This document shows positions 49,401 through 62,812 of a DNA stretch of 64,000 nucleotides, piece by piece. This DNA is from Bathynomus jamesi. Its lineage: Eukaryota; Arthropoda; Malacostraca; Isopoda; Cirolanidae. Made by a program: the position numbers and the translations under genes. A model generated the notes under the pieces. That model was not told the origin of the DNA. It searched no databases and worked only from the letters and a program-made list of their open reading frames with translations. The stretch lies in the NCBI GenBank assembly GCA_023014485.1, contig JAJOZX010009040.1, forward strand, positions 1 to 64,000. The letters are read 5' to 3'. The stretch's first letter is position 1. Each line of letters opens with the position of its first letter.

Positions 49401-49785
49401 CATCTATGGTTCGATTTACTTTTATTTTTAAGAATATTATAAAATTATGTTAGCTCATTAAAATGCATAATTGATCTCTATTCTTAATTTGTATTTTAAT
49501 TTTCTTTTGTTCAATTAATCGTGAGTAACTGTCCTTAAATTGTTATTGTACCATTTGTAAGGTATCAAACGAAAATTATTGTCAAATTGACATACTACTA
49601 ATTCTATGGTTATGAATTTTAGTAGTCGAATTTAATTGTGTGTCGAAATTCAATTTTAAAACCGTGAGAGTTACTGTCATTACTCGTAAGGTCTTCTAAG
49701 TACGTCTTTTTTTATTACCTTAATTCGTGTAACTGATTTAATTAAATACTTAAATACTACCTTGAACTTAAAGGATTTTATAATA

Positions 49786-49821
<36 letters not shown>

Positions 49822-51965
49822 TGATTGACTTAAACTTAAAATATTTTATAACCCTAAACCCATCTTAAATTATTATACATTATTTTTAAACTTTGTTCAT
49901 TCAAAAACCTTCCAAATCCCTACACATACACACGCATGTATGCACACTATATATACTATATACATACAAACCTTATGCTAAAATCATTGAATATCACAAT
50001 AAAACTATTTCATTACGTAAGTGCAAACTATGCTGTTTAGTCTTAATCATTTGTGCTTTCTAATATATCTTGCTCATGCATTTATTCAGTTACTTGAACA
50101 ATCCTATCAGCTAATCTGTCCCTCGAAATTGTAAAATACACACTTTGCACCTTATACACCCAAATACACAATTGACCACAGGACTATACATCATCGATTA
50201 CGTAATTCTATTTTTACCTACAATAGTCAATAAAAATTAGATTATAGATTGTACGATTTACATTTTTCCCTTTTATCTACTCGATTCATTATGTACATAA
50301 TTTATCCCACAGAAAAAATAAAATTTGATAACAAATTTTAACCATATCATTGTTTGTCTAACTTAATTGTTTGTCTAAATTAAAGTATTAATCTTTGAAT
50401 TCTTTTATATTATATAATAACTCAATTGTTCTGTAAAAAATTTGTAATGTAAAGAAAAAAATTCGTCATCATCTAATTTGAATTCGTTAGATGTTATTTT
50501 CTCAATTGTATTGTATTAATTGTATTATTATTATTGTATTAATACCATTTTAGAGGGGAAACACTGTAAAAAGTGAACAATGAACAATTCCTATACCATC
50601 ATTATATGGATTCATTGTCTTCATGCAGTACTTATGTTCGTATAGTTTTTATGTTCGAATGTCCATTTTTACATAAGAAACCAAAATCGCCTAAGCGAGT
50701 TTTGGATAGAATTTCGATTTATACTTCTTTATTCATTACTGTATTTCTCTAATTCATCTTTTCTAATAATGACTTATACACTGTGACGTCATAAAATAAC
50801 TTTATTCTCTTTACGTTTCCCATACTTTGTACACTGAATCACGTTCTTAGTATTTGGACATCTTCCGTATTCAATGTATGGTAAATTCTTTAGTAATAAG
50901 GTTGTGGTGTTATGTAGTATAAACATTATTATTCAACCATATTCATCCATACGTCGCGTTTTCCCGTCATTAATTCCCCTTGATCATTATCCTATATAAA
51001 TTTTATTAAATATTCATTTTTTACTCGTGTCAATTTGTGAAGCGCGAAACTTTGGGCCTTCGTTCGGAAACGCATAAATACGTTCTCGTATTATTTTTTT
51101 CATTTTTATTTTTAACTATATCACCTCCCGCATTGAACTAAAAATGCTGAGTTAAGTTATAAAATTCCACTCACTACGACAGAATCGAACGCTTCCAAGA
51201 TAAATACCTCCGTTCGCTCTGATTTCAAATTTATAACATATTATAACATATTATGTATATAAATCCAAACCATATGTGCCCCATGTACTTTGTATTATAT
51301 TTCTAACATCTTAATTGTCTATTAATATGAAACACTGTAAAAACAAAACAAAGTTATAGTAACTGTTTAATTGTAATTAACTGTAATACTTTAATTTAAT
51401 ATAACGTAATGTACTTTAATGAAACTGTAATTAATAATAACTTGTAATGTACTTCAATGAAACTGTAATTAAATGTAATGATTTAATTTATAATGTAAGA
51501 ATGTACTTTAATAGAACTATAATGAACAATCATAAGCGAATGTGAAGTAATCCATAATTGTAATCGTAGTTGTAATGAACCAAAATTAATACGTACTCAG
51601 TCGTGTACTTAATTTCTACTTATGTGTACTATTACGAAATGATATCGCCTTCAGAAATGAAGATTCGGCAAAAATATACGATTAGTTTCTATTTTTATTT
51701 TTTTTATTGTTTTTAGTTGAAATTTTTCAAACCATCTGATCATGTGTTTAAAAGGGGGAAACTTAACCTTCGACTGTCTTCCCCCAAACATTTAAGTTTA
51801 TATTATACATGTATTTGTAAAATTAAGGCACTTCTTCATATTGTCACTTCTTGATTAAGTCACTTCATCATAGCACTTCATTAGGACTCCCTTGTTAGCA
51901 GCCTTGCTGCGGGTAGGGGGCAGAGGCCCCTTGCCTCCTTAACTTTTTAGATTCCGGCCTGAGCC
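46417..51965 (+). repeat. B-type megasatellite unit 4, 5549 bp
   Basis: Arrays: purine 46875-47023 (with an 'agattaagaag' variant), 16-mer 47369-47515, 16-mer 48207-48512. It gains an extra gaagtcagtttt word at 47710-47730. TAA microsatellite 49780-49818 with a TA interruption. No gene. Confidence 0.95.
48207..48512 (+). repeat. agtcagttttattcga array, about 19 copies
   Basis: Shorter and cleaner than in units 1-3, very like the array at 23241-23563 in word order. Confidence 0.95.
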
Positions 51966-54900
51966 ATGGTCGAAAGAGGTCGAACCTCTACCCCTGTAAA
52001 TTCAGAGCAATAACTGTACATTTTTAGAAGTAAATTACAGCAAGAGAAACTTTTTATTTTCCCCTTCGAGCCTTGTTCTCTTCAGGAACTTAGTCAGTTA
52101 AGTCGACAAGTTATAAAAGAAAAGTCGATAAGTTTTAGTATCAGAGAAAGTATCAGAGAAAGTATCAGAGTATTATAGAAAGAGAAGAATTAAAAATTGG
52201 CGACCCTTTGCCCAAATTAAGAGACAACCCAAGCACCATAGAAGATATTGGCATAACAGTCTGGCGAGTCTGTAGCCAAGAGTTTAACAGAGTGGCGACC
52301 GAAAAGAATTAGAATGTTATAGAAGAAATATCCGTTGCTTGCCTCCTAACTAGAACCCCCGTCGATCCGAACCACCCCAGGGCCATAGACGGAGGGGTTA
52401 ACAAACTGGCGACCCTTTACCAGGATCTTAACAGATTTTAAGAAGATTATTTTAAGAAGATTATTTTAAGATTGTTATTTTAAGAAGAAGATTTTAAGAA
52501 GAAGATTTTAACAAGAAGATTTTAACAAGAGGCCACTCTTTGGCCAAGATAGAAATTACCCTGCATCAGGATAAAACCATTTGACCGGCGTGTCACGACT
52601 TCTAGTTCGTAACATCCACCCTTGAAACGGTGTGTCACGACTCCAAGTTCTCCACGCCTAATTTTCATCCAAGAAGAAGTAGCCAGCAAGACGTCTTCAG
52701 GACACGTCTCAAGGAAATTTTGTTAAGTACAGAGTTTGTTTGTTTTTAAGAAAATTTATAAACACTTGAAAAGTCAGCATTATTAACAGTTAATATTTAG
52801 TATGGAGCCAGAATTTAACACAAAACACAGTGAACACTTCAGACACCAGTGATACATTTGTTTTTATTGAAACAGTAATTTCAAGAGTTAATTTCAAAGA
52901 GAGTTAATTTCAAAGAGAGTTATTTCAAAGAGAGTTAATTTCAAAGAGGTTAATTTCAAAGAGAGTTAATTTCAAAGAGAGTTAATTTCAAGAGAGTTAA
53001 TTTCAAGAAGAGTTAATTTCAAGAGAGTTAATTTCACTTTATATTCAGTATAGAATAATTTATTTTATGTATCAAACATAATAGTATCGTACCTTCGTGT
53101 ACATTAGAGTGAAATGTTGTTTACATTTTATATTTTTATTTGCAAATTTTTTTAAATTATTGAATTGAATTGACTTGCAAATTAAGAAAGAGTTTTTATA
53201 GAGAGTTTATAGATTTAGAGAGATACTTGAAGTCAGTTTTGAAGTCATTTTTTGAAGTCATTTTTTTGAAGTCATTTTTGAAGTCATTTTTTGAAGTCAG
53301 TTTTTGAAGTCAGAAGGTTGCACCAAGAGGTCAACCAAAACAGAGGTTAATCGTCTCCACTTGATAAAGATCAAGTGCAGTCATTTTCCATTTTCAGTTA
53401 ATTTCAAGTTAGACAGTTTAAGTTATAGAGATACTTGATTGCATTTCAAGTAGTCGGTTGTACCAAGAGGGTCAACCAAAACAGAGGTTAATCGTCTCCA
53501 CTTGAATAGAGATCAAGTGCAGTCATTTTCCATTTTCAGTTAATTTCAAATCAGTTTTCAGTTTCGGTTGGTTGCATCCAAGAGGGACAACCAAACCCCA
53601 GAGATTTATAAAGATACTCGAAGTAGTTTCGAGTCAGTTTTAGTTGCAAATCAGTTTTCAGTTTCAGAAGGTTGCATCCAAGAGGGACAACCGCCCCAGA
53701 GATTTCAGAAGTATTCGAAGTCAGTTTTATTCGGTCAGTTTTATTCGAAGTCAGTTTATTCGAAGTCAGTTTTATTCGAAGTCAGTTTATTCGAAGTCAT
53801 TTTATTCGAAGTCAGTTATTCGAAGTCAGTTTATTCGAAGTCAGTTTATTCGAAGTCAGTTAGATCGGTCATTATATTCGAAGTCAGTTATTCGAAGTCA
53901 TTCAATATTCGAAGTCAGTTATATTCGAAGTCAGTTATATTCGAAGTCAGTATATTCGAAGTCAGTTATATTCGAAGTCAGTATATTCGAAGTCAGTTAT
54001 ATTCGAAGTCAGTTTATTCGAAGTCAGTTTAAGTCCAAGTCATTTCAATGCAGTCAATTGATCAAACTTTTCTTTGTAGTTTAAGAGAATTAATTTAAGA
54101 AATGTAATTAAGAATTTAATTCAACCTTTTTTTGTGTTGTAAAAGAGAATGATTCAACCTGAATTGACCGGGTTGCGTCTTTAGTTAAACTTTCTTTATT
54201 TTGTGTAAGAAGGAAATGAACCGATTTGTCTTTTCTTTTTCATGCCATTGTTGCGTATATAAATATATAGGTAAAATGACATTTTATTGTTTGTAACCAA
54301 AACAGTGTTTACAATTGTTTGTAATGACTTTGATAATCATTGTAATGTATACGTGATAATAATAGTTGTGTAATAATTAATTAATCGATCTTGTCCCAAT
54401 GACTCCTTTTAAATTACTATGCTGAGGAACATGCCGTCCCTCCGTTTTCTTTCAACTTTTTCTTAATTTTTGTTCTAAGTAGTGTGACAAGCAATCTTTT
54501 TTTTTAAAAAGAGCAAAGTGCTCACGAAAGACGTATTGTCAATTTCAAACTTATACCCTTGCTAGTCACTCAATTCCACCGTATGATCGCACATACCCTA
54601 AATTTCAGTTGTTTGTTCTTTTTTGTCATTTAATTTTAATAAAACTTCTACACAATAAAACATATGTATTTATCATATGCAAACAAGTTTTCAGACTAAA
54701 ATATCAAATAATTCAAAATTCTATCAACATTTAACGAAAGAGTATGATTTTTCTACTTAACATGCAAAAATTATTAAACCTTTTTAATATATTTTTTTTT
54801 TATATAAAAATAATTTTTAATGTAAAATTTAATTGAAATTATTAAAAGAAAAGATTGTTCGAAATGCTTCCCTTCCATTTCAATAACTTTTTTATTCTTG

Positions 54901-55289
54901 GTCGAAATTCATCTATGGTTCGATTTACTTTTATTTTTAAGAATATTATAAAATTATGTTAGCTCATTAAAATGCATAATTGATCTCTATTCTTAATTTG
55001 TATTTTAATTTTCTTTTGTTCAATTAATCGTGAGTAACTGTCCTTAAATTGTTATTGTACCATTTGTAAGGTATCAAACGAAAATTATTGTCAAATTGAC
55101 ATACTACTACAGTTCTATGGTTATGAATTTTAGTAGTCGAATTTAATTGTGTGTCGAAATTCAATTTTAAAACCGTGAGAGTTACTGTCATTACTCGTAA
55201 GGTCTTCTAAGTACGTCTTTTTTTATTACCTTAATTCGTGTAACTGATTTAATTAAATACTTAAATACTACCTTGAACTTAAAGGATTT

Positions 55290-55339
<50 letters not shown>

Positions 55340-57482
55340 TGATTGACTTAAACTTAAAATATTTTATAACCCTAAACCCATCTTAAATTATTATACATTA
55401 TTTTTAAACTTTGTTCATTCAAAAACCTTCCAAATCCCTACACATACACACGCATGTATGCACACTATATATACTATATACATACAAACCTTATGCTAAA
55501 ATCATTGAATATCACAATAAAACTATTTCATTACGTAAGTGCAAACTATGCTGTTTAGTCTTAATCATTTGTGCTTTCTAATATATCTTGCTCATGCATT
55601 TATTCAGTTACTTGAACAATCCTATCAGCTAATCTGTCCCTCGAAATTGTAAAATACACACTTTGCACCTTATACACCCAAATACACAATTGACCACAGG
55701 ACTATACATCATCGATTACGTAATTCTATTTTTACCTACAATAGTCAATAAAAATTAGATTATAGATTGTACGATTTACATTTTTCCCTTTTATCTACTC
55801 GATTCATTATGTACATAATTTATCCCACAGAAGAAAATAAAATTTGATAACAAATTTTAACCATATCATTGTTTGTCTAACTTAATTGTTTGTCTAAATT
55901 AAAGTATTAATCTTTGAATTCTTTTATATTATATAATAACTCAATTGTTCTGTATAAAAATTTGTAATGTAAAGAAAAAAATTCGTCATCATCTAATTTG
56001 AATTCGTTAGATGTTATTTTCTCAATTGTATTGTATTAATTGTATTATTATTATTGTATTAATACCATTTTAGAGGGGGAAACACTGTAAAAAGTGAACA
56101 ATGAACAATTCCTATACCATCATTATATGGATTCATTGTCTTCATGCAGTACTTATGTTCGTATAGTTTTTATGTTCGAATGTCCATTTTTACATAAGAA
56201 ACCAAAATCGCCTAAGCGAGTTTTGGATAGAATTTCGATTTATACTTCTTTATTCATTACTGTATTTCTCTAATTCATCTTTTCTAATAATGACTTATAC
56301 ACTGTGACGTCATAAAATAACTTTATTCTCTTTACGTTTCCCATACTTTGTACACTGAATCACGTTCTTAGTATTTGGACATCTTCCGTATTCAATGTAT
56401 GGTAAATTCTTTAGTAATAAGGTTGTGGTGTTATGTAGTATAAACATTATTATTCAACCATATTCATCCATACGTCGCGTTTTCCCGTCATTAATTCCCC
56501 TTGATCATTATCCTATATAAATTTTATTAAATATTCATTTTTCTCGTGTCAATTTGTGAAGCGCGAAACTTTGGGCCTTCGTTCGGAAACGCATAAATAC
56601 GTTCTCGTATTATTTTTTTCATTTTTATTTTAACTATATCACCTCCCGCATTGAACTAAAAATGCTGAGTTAAGTTATAAAATTCCACTCACTACGACAG
56701 AATCGAACGCTTCCAAGATAAATACCTCCGTTCGCTCTGATTTCAAATTTATAACATATTATAACATATTATGTATATAAATCCAAACCATATGTGCCCC
56801 ATGTACTTTGTATTATATTTCTAACATCTTAATTGTCTATTAATATGAAACACTGTAAAAACAAAACAAAGTTATAGTAACTGTTTAATTGTAATTAACT
56901 GTAATACTTTAATTTAATATAACGTAATGTACTTTAATGAAACTGTAATTAATAATAACTTGTAATGTACTTCAATGAAACTGTAATTAAATGTAATGAT
57001 TTAATTTATAATGTAAGAATGTACTTTAATAGAACTGTAATGAACAATCATAAGCGAATGTGAAGTAATCCATAATTGTAATCGTAGTTGTAATGAACCA
57101 AAATTAATACGTACTCAGTCGTGTACTTAATTTCTACTTATGTGTACTATTACGAAATGATATCGCCTTCAGAAATGAAGATTCGGCAAAAATATACGAT
57201 TAGTTTCTATTTTTATTTTTTTTATTGTTTTTAGTTGAAATTTTTCAAACCATCTGATCATGTGTTTAAAAGGGGGAAACTTAACCTTCGACTGTCTTCC
57301 CCAAACATTTAAGTTTATATTATACATGTATTTGTAAAATTAAGGCACTTCTTCATATTGTCACTTCTTGATTAAGTCACTTCATCATAGCACTTCATTA
57401 GGACTCCCTTGTTAGCAGCCTTGCTGCGGGTAGGGGGCAGAGGCCCCTTGCCTCCTTAACTTTTTAGATTCCGGCCTGAGCC
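51966..57482 (+). repeat. B-type megasatellite unit 5, 5517 bp
   Basis: Arrays: purine 52427-52530 (reduced), 16-mer 52875-53037, 16-mer 53713-54029. A cluster of one-base losses lies at about 53750-54200. TAA microsatellite 55291-55337 is the longest in the window. No gene. Confidence 0.95.
53713..54029 (+). repeat. agtcagttttattcga array with many 1-base deletions
   Basis: Many copies read ...gtttattcga or ...gttattcga in place of ...gttttattcga, and 'agatcggtcattatattcg' appears once. The excess of single-base losses is unique to this copy. Confidence 0.9.
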
Positions 57483-60400
57483 ATGGTCGAAAGAGGTCGA
57501 ACCTCTACCCCTGTAAATTCAGAGCAATAACTGTACATTTTTAGAAGTAAATTACAGCAAGAGAAACTTTTTATTTTCCCCTTCGAGCCTTGTTCTCTTC
57601 AGGAACTTAGTCAGTTAAGTCGACAAGTTATAAAAGAAAAGTCGATAAGTTTTAGTATCAGAGAAAGTATCAGAGAAAGTATCAGAGTATTATAGAAAGA
57701 GAAGAATTAAAAATTGGCGACCCTTTGCCCAAATTAAGAGACAACCCAAGCACCATAGAAGATATTGGCATAACAGTCTGGCGAGTCTGTAGCCAAGAGT
57801 TTAACAGAGTGGCGACCGCAAAGAATTAGAATGTTATAGAAGAAATATCCGTTGCTTGCCTCCTAACTAGAACCCCCGTCGATCCGAACCACCCCAGGGC
57901 CATAGACGGAGGGGTTAACAAACTGGCGACCCTTTACCAGGATCTTAACAGATTTTAAGAAGATTATTTTAAGAAGATTATTTTAAGATTGTTATTTTAA
58001 GAAGAAGAAGATTTTAACAAGAAGATTTTAACAAGAAGATTTTAACAAGAGGCCACTCTTTGGCCAAGATAGAAATTACCCTGCATCAGGATAAAACCAT
58101 TTGACCGGCGTGTCACGACTTCTAGTTCGTAACATCCACCCTTGAAACGGTGTGTCACGACTCCAAGTTCTCCACGCCTAATTTTCATCCAAGAAGAAGT
58201 AGCCAGCAAGACGTCTTCAGGACACGTCTCAAGGAAATTTTGTTAAGTACAGAGTTTGTTTGTTTTTTAAGAAATTTATAAACCACTTGAAAAGTGAACA
58301 CTTCAGACACCAGTGATACATTTGTTTTTATTGAAACAGTAATTTCAAGAGAGTTAATTTCAAAGAGAGTTAATTTCAAAGAGAGTTAATTTCAAAGAGA
58401 GTTAATTTCAAAGAGAGTTAATTTCAAAGAGAGTTAATTTCAAGAGAGTTAATTTCAAGAGAGTTAATTTCAAGAGAGTTAATTTCACTGTTATATTCAG
58501 TATAGAATAATTGTATTTTATGTATCAAACTAATAGTATCGTACCTTCGTGTACATTAGAGTGAAATGTTGTTTACATTTTATATTTTTATTTGCAAATT
58601 TTTTTAAATTATTGAATTGAATTGACTTGCAAATTAAGAAAGAGTTTTTATAGAGAGTTTATAGATTTAGAGAGATACTTGAAGTCAGTTTTGAAGTCAT
58701 TTTTTGAAGTCATTTTTTTAAGTCATTTTTAAGTCATTTTTTGAAGTCAGTTTTTGAAGTCAGAAGGTTGCACCAAGAGGGTCAACCAAAACAGAGGTTA
58801 ATCGTCTCCACTTGATAAAGATCAAGTGCAGTCATTTTCCATTTTCAGTTAATTTCAAGTTAGACAGTTTAAGTTATAGAGATACTTGATTGCATTTCAA
58901 GTAAGTCGGTTGTACCAAGAGGGTCAACCAAAACAGAGGTTAATCGTCTCCACTTGAATAGAGATCAAGTGCAGTCATTTTCCATTTTCAGATAATTTCA
59001 AATCAGTTTTCAGTTTCGGTTGGTTGCATCCAAGAGGGACAACCAAACCCCAGAGATTTATAAAGATACTCGAAGTAGTTTCGAGTCAGTTTTAGTTGCA
59101 AATCAGTTTTCAGTTTCAGAAGGTTGCATCCAAGAGGGACAACCGCCCCAGAGATTTCAGAAGTATTCGAAGTCAGTTTTATTCGAAGTCAGTTTTATTC
59201 GAAGTCATTCAATATTCGAAGTCAGTCAATATTCGAAGTCAGTCAATATTCGAAGTCAGTTATATTCGAAGTCAGTTATATTCGAAGTCAGTTATTATAT
59301 TCGAAGTCAGTTATATTCGAAGTCAGTTATATTCGAAGTCAGTTTTATTCGAAGTCAGTTTTAAGTCCCAAGTCATTTCAATGCAGTCAATTGAATTCAA
59401 CTTTTTCTTTGTAGTTTAAGAGAATTTAATTTAAGAAAATGTAATTTAAGAATTTAATTCAACCTTTTTTTGTGTTGTAAAAGAGAATTTAATTCAACCT
59501 GAATTGACCGGGTTGCGTCTTTAGTTAACCTTTCTTTGTTTTGTTGTAAGAAGGAAATGAACCGATTTGTCTTTTCTTTTTCATGCCATTGTTGCGTATA
59601 TAAATATATAGGTAAAATGACATTTTATTGTTTGTAACCAAAACAGTGTTTACAATTGTTTGTAATGACTTTGATAATCATTGTAATGTATACGTGATAA
59701 TAATAGTTGTGTAATAATTAATTAATCGATCTTGTCCCAATGACTCCTTTTAAATTACTATGCTGAGGAACATGCCGTCCCTCCGTTTTGTTTCAACTTT
59801 TTCTTAATTTTTGTTCTAAGTAGTGTGACAAGCAATCTTTTTTTTTAAAAAGAGCAAAGTGCTCACGAAAGACGTATTGTCAATTTCAAACTTATACCCC
59901 TTGCTTAGTCACTCAATTCCCCGTATGATCGCACATACCCTAAATTTCAGTTGTTTGTTCTTTTTTGTCATTTAATTTTAATAAAACTTCTACACAATAA
60001 AACATATGTATTTATCATATGCAAACAAGTTTTCAGACTAAAATATCAAATAATTCAAAATTCTATCAACATTTAACGAAAGAGTATGATTTTTCTACTT
60101 AACATGCAAAAATTATTAAACCTTTTTAATATATTTTTTTTATTATATAAAAATAATTTTTAATGTAAAATTTAATTGAAATTATTAAAAGAAAAGATTG
60201 TTCGAAATGCTTCCCTTCCATTTCAATAACTTTTTTATTCTTGGTCGAAATTCATCTATGGTTCGATTTACTTTTATTTTTAAGAATATTATAAAATTAT
60301 GTTAGCTCATTAAAATGCATAATTGATCTCTATTCTTAATTTGTATTTTAATTTTCTTTTGTTCAATTAATCGTGAGTAACTGTCCTTAAATTGTTATTG

Positions 60401-60631
60401 TACCATTTGTAAGGTATCAAACGAAAATTATTGTCAAATTGACATACTACTACATTCTATGGTTATGAATTTTAGTAGTCGAATTTAATTGTGTGTCGAA
60501 ATTCAATTTTAAAACCGTGAGAGTTACTGTCATTACTCGTAAGGTCTTCTAAGTACGTCTTTTTTTATTACCTTAATTCGTGTAACTGATTTAATTAAAT
60601 ACTTAAATACTACCTTGAACTTAAAGGATTT

Positions 60632-60669
<38 letters not shown>

Positions 60670-62812
60670 TGATTGACTTAAACTTAAAATATTTTATAAC
60701 CCTAAACCCATCTTAAATTATTATACATTATTTTTAAACTTTGTTCATTCAAAAACCTTCCAAATCCCTACACATACACACGCATGTATGCACACTATAT
60801 ATACTATATACATACAAACCTTATGCTAAAATCATTGAATATCACAATAAAACTATTTCATTACGTAAGTGCAAACTATGCTGTTTAGTCTTAATCATTT
60901 GTGCTTTCTAATATATCTTGCTCATGCATTTATTCAGTTACTTGAACAATCCTATCAGCTAATCTGTCCCTCGAAATTGTAAAATACACACTTTGCACCT
61001 ATACACCCAAATACACAATTGACCACAGGACTATACATCATCGATTACGTAATTCTATTTTTACCTACAATAGTCAATAAAAATTAGCTTATAGATTGTA
61101 CGATTTACATTTTTCCCTTTTATCTACTCGATTCATTATGTACATAATTTATCCCACAGAAAAAATAAAATTTGATAACAAATTTTAACCATATCATTGT
61201 TTGTCTAACTTAATTGTTTGTCTAAATTAAAGTATTAATCTTTGAATTCTTTTATATTATATAATAACTCAATTGTTCTGTATAAAAATTTGTAATGTAA
61301 AGAAAAAAATTCGTCATCATCTAATTTGAATTCGTTAGATGTTATTTTCTCAATTGTATTGTATTAATTGTATTATTATTATTGTATTAATACCATTTTA
61401 GAGGGGGAAACACTGTAAAAAGTGAACAATGAACAATTCCTATACCATCATTATATGGATTCATTGTCTTCATGCAGTACTTATGTTCGTATAGTTTTTA
61501 TGTTCGAATGTCCATTTTTACATAAGAAACCAAAATCGCCTAAGCGAGTTTTGGATAGAATTTCGATTTATACTTCTTTATTCATTACTGTATTTCTCTA
61601 ATTCATCTTTTCTAATAATGACTTATACACTGTGACGTCATAAAATAACTTTATTCTCTTTACGTTTCCCATACTTTGTACACTGAATCACGTTCTTAGT
61701 ATTTGGACATCTTCCGTATTCAATGTATGGTAAATTCTTTAGTAATAAGGTTGTGGTGTTATGTAGTATAAACATTATTATTCAACCATATTCATCCATA
61801 CGTCGCGTTTTCCCGTCATTAATTCCCCTTGATCATTATCCTATATAAATTTTATTAAATATTCATTTTTTACTCGTGTCAATTTGTGAAGCGCGAAACT
61901 TTGGGCCTTCGTTCGGAAACGCATAAATACGTTCTCGTATTATTTTTTTCATTTTTATTTTTAACTATATCACCTCCCGCATTGAACTAAAATGCTGAGT
62001 TAAGTTATAAAATTCCACTCACTACGACAGAATCGAACGCTTCCAAGATAAATACCTCCGTTCGCTCTGATTTCAAATTTATAACATATTATAACATATT
62101 ATGTATATAAATCCAAACCATATGTGCCCCATGTACTTTGTATTATATTTCTAACATCTTAATTGTCTATTAATATGAAACACTGTAAAAACAAAACAAA
62201 GTTAAGTAACTGTTTAATTGTAATTAACTGTAATACTTTAATTTAATATAACGTAATGTACTTTAATGAAACTGTAATTAATAATAACTTGTAATGTACT
62301 TCAATGAAACTGTAATTAAATGTAATGATTTAATTTATAATGTAAGAATGTACTTTAATAGAACTGTAATGAACAATCATAAGCGAATGTGAAGTAATCC
62401 ATAATTGTAATCGTAGTTGTAATGAACCAAAATTAATACGTACTCAGTCGTGTACTTAATTTCTACTTATGTGTACTATTACGAAATGATATCGCCTTCA
62501 GAAATGAAGATTCGGCAAAAATATACGATTAGTTTCTATTTTTATTTTTTTTATTGTTTTTAGTTGAAATTTTTCAAACCATCTGATCATGTGTTTAAAA
62601 GGGGGAAACTTAACCTTCGACTGTCTTCCCCCAAACATTTAAGTTTATATTATACATGTATTTGTAAAATTAAGGCACTTCTTCATATTGTCACTTCTTG
62701 ATTAAGTCACTTCATCATAGCACTTCATTAGGACTCCCTTGTTAGCAGCCTTGCTGCGGGTAGGGGGCAGAGGCCCCTTGCCTCCTTAACTTTTTAGATT
62801 CCGGCCTGAGCC
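57483..62812 (+). repeat. B-type megasatellite unit 6, 5330 bp (shortest complete B unit)
   Basis: Arrays: purine 57942-58050, 16-mer 58340-58487, 16-mer only 59165-59362. It also lacks 'agcattattaacagttaatatttagtatgg'-type sequence between the 'cttgaaaagt' and 'gaacacttcag' words (58280-58300), a deletion of about 60 bp joined at 'agt'. These changes explain its reduced length. TAA microsatellite 60632-60667. No gene. Confidence 0.95.
59165..59362 (+). repeat. Contracted agtcagttttattcga array, about 12 copies
   Basis: The ...ttttattcga block seen at the start of the other arrays is mostly missing, while the tcaatattcga and ttatattcga blocks are retained, as expected for a deletion between two similar words. 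Confidence 0.95.
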
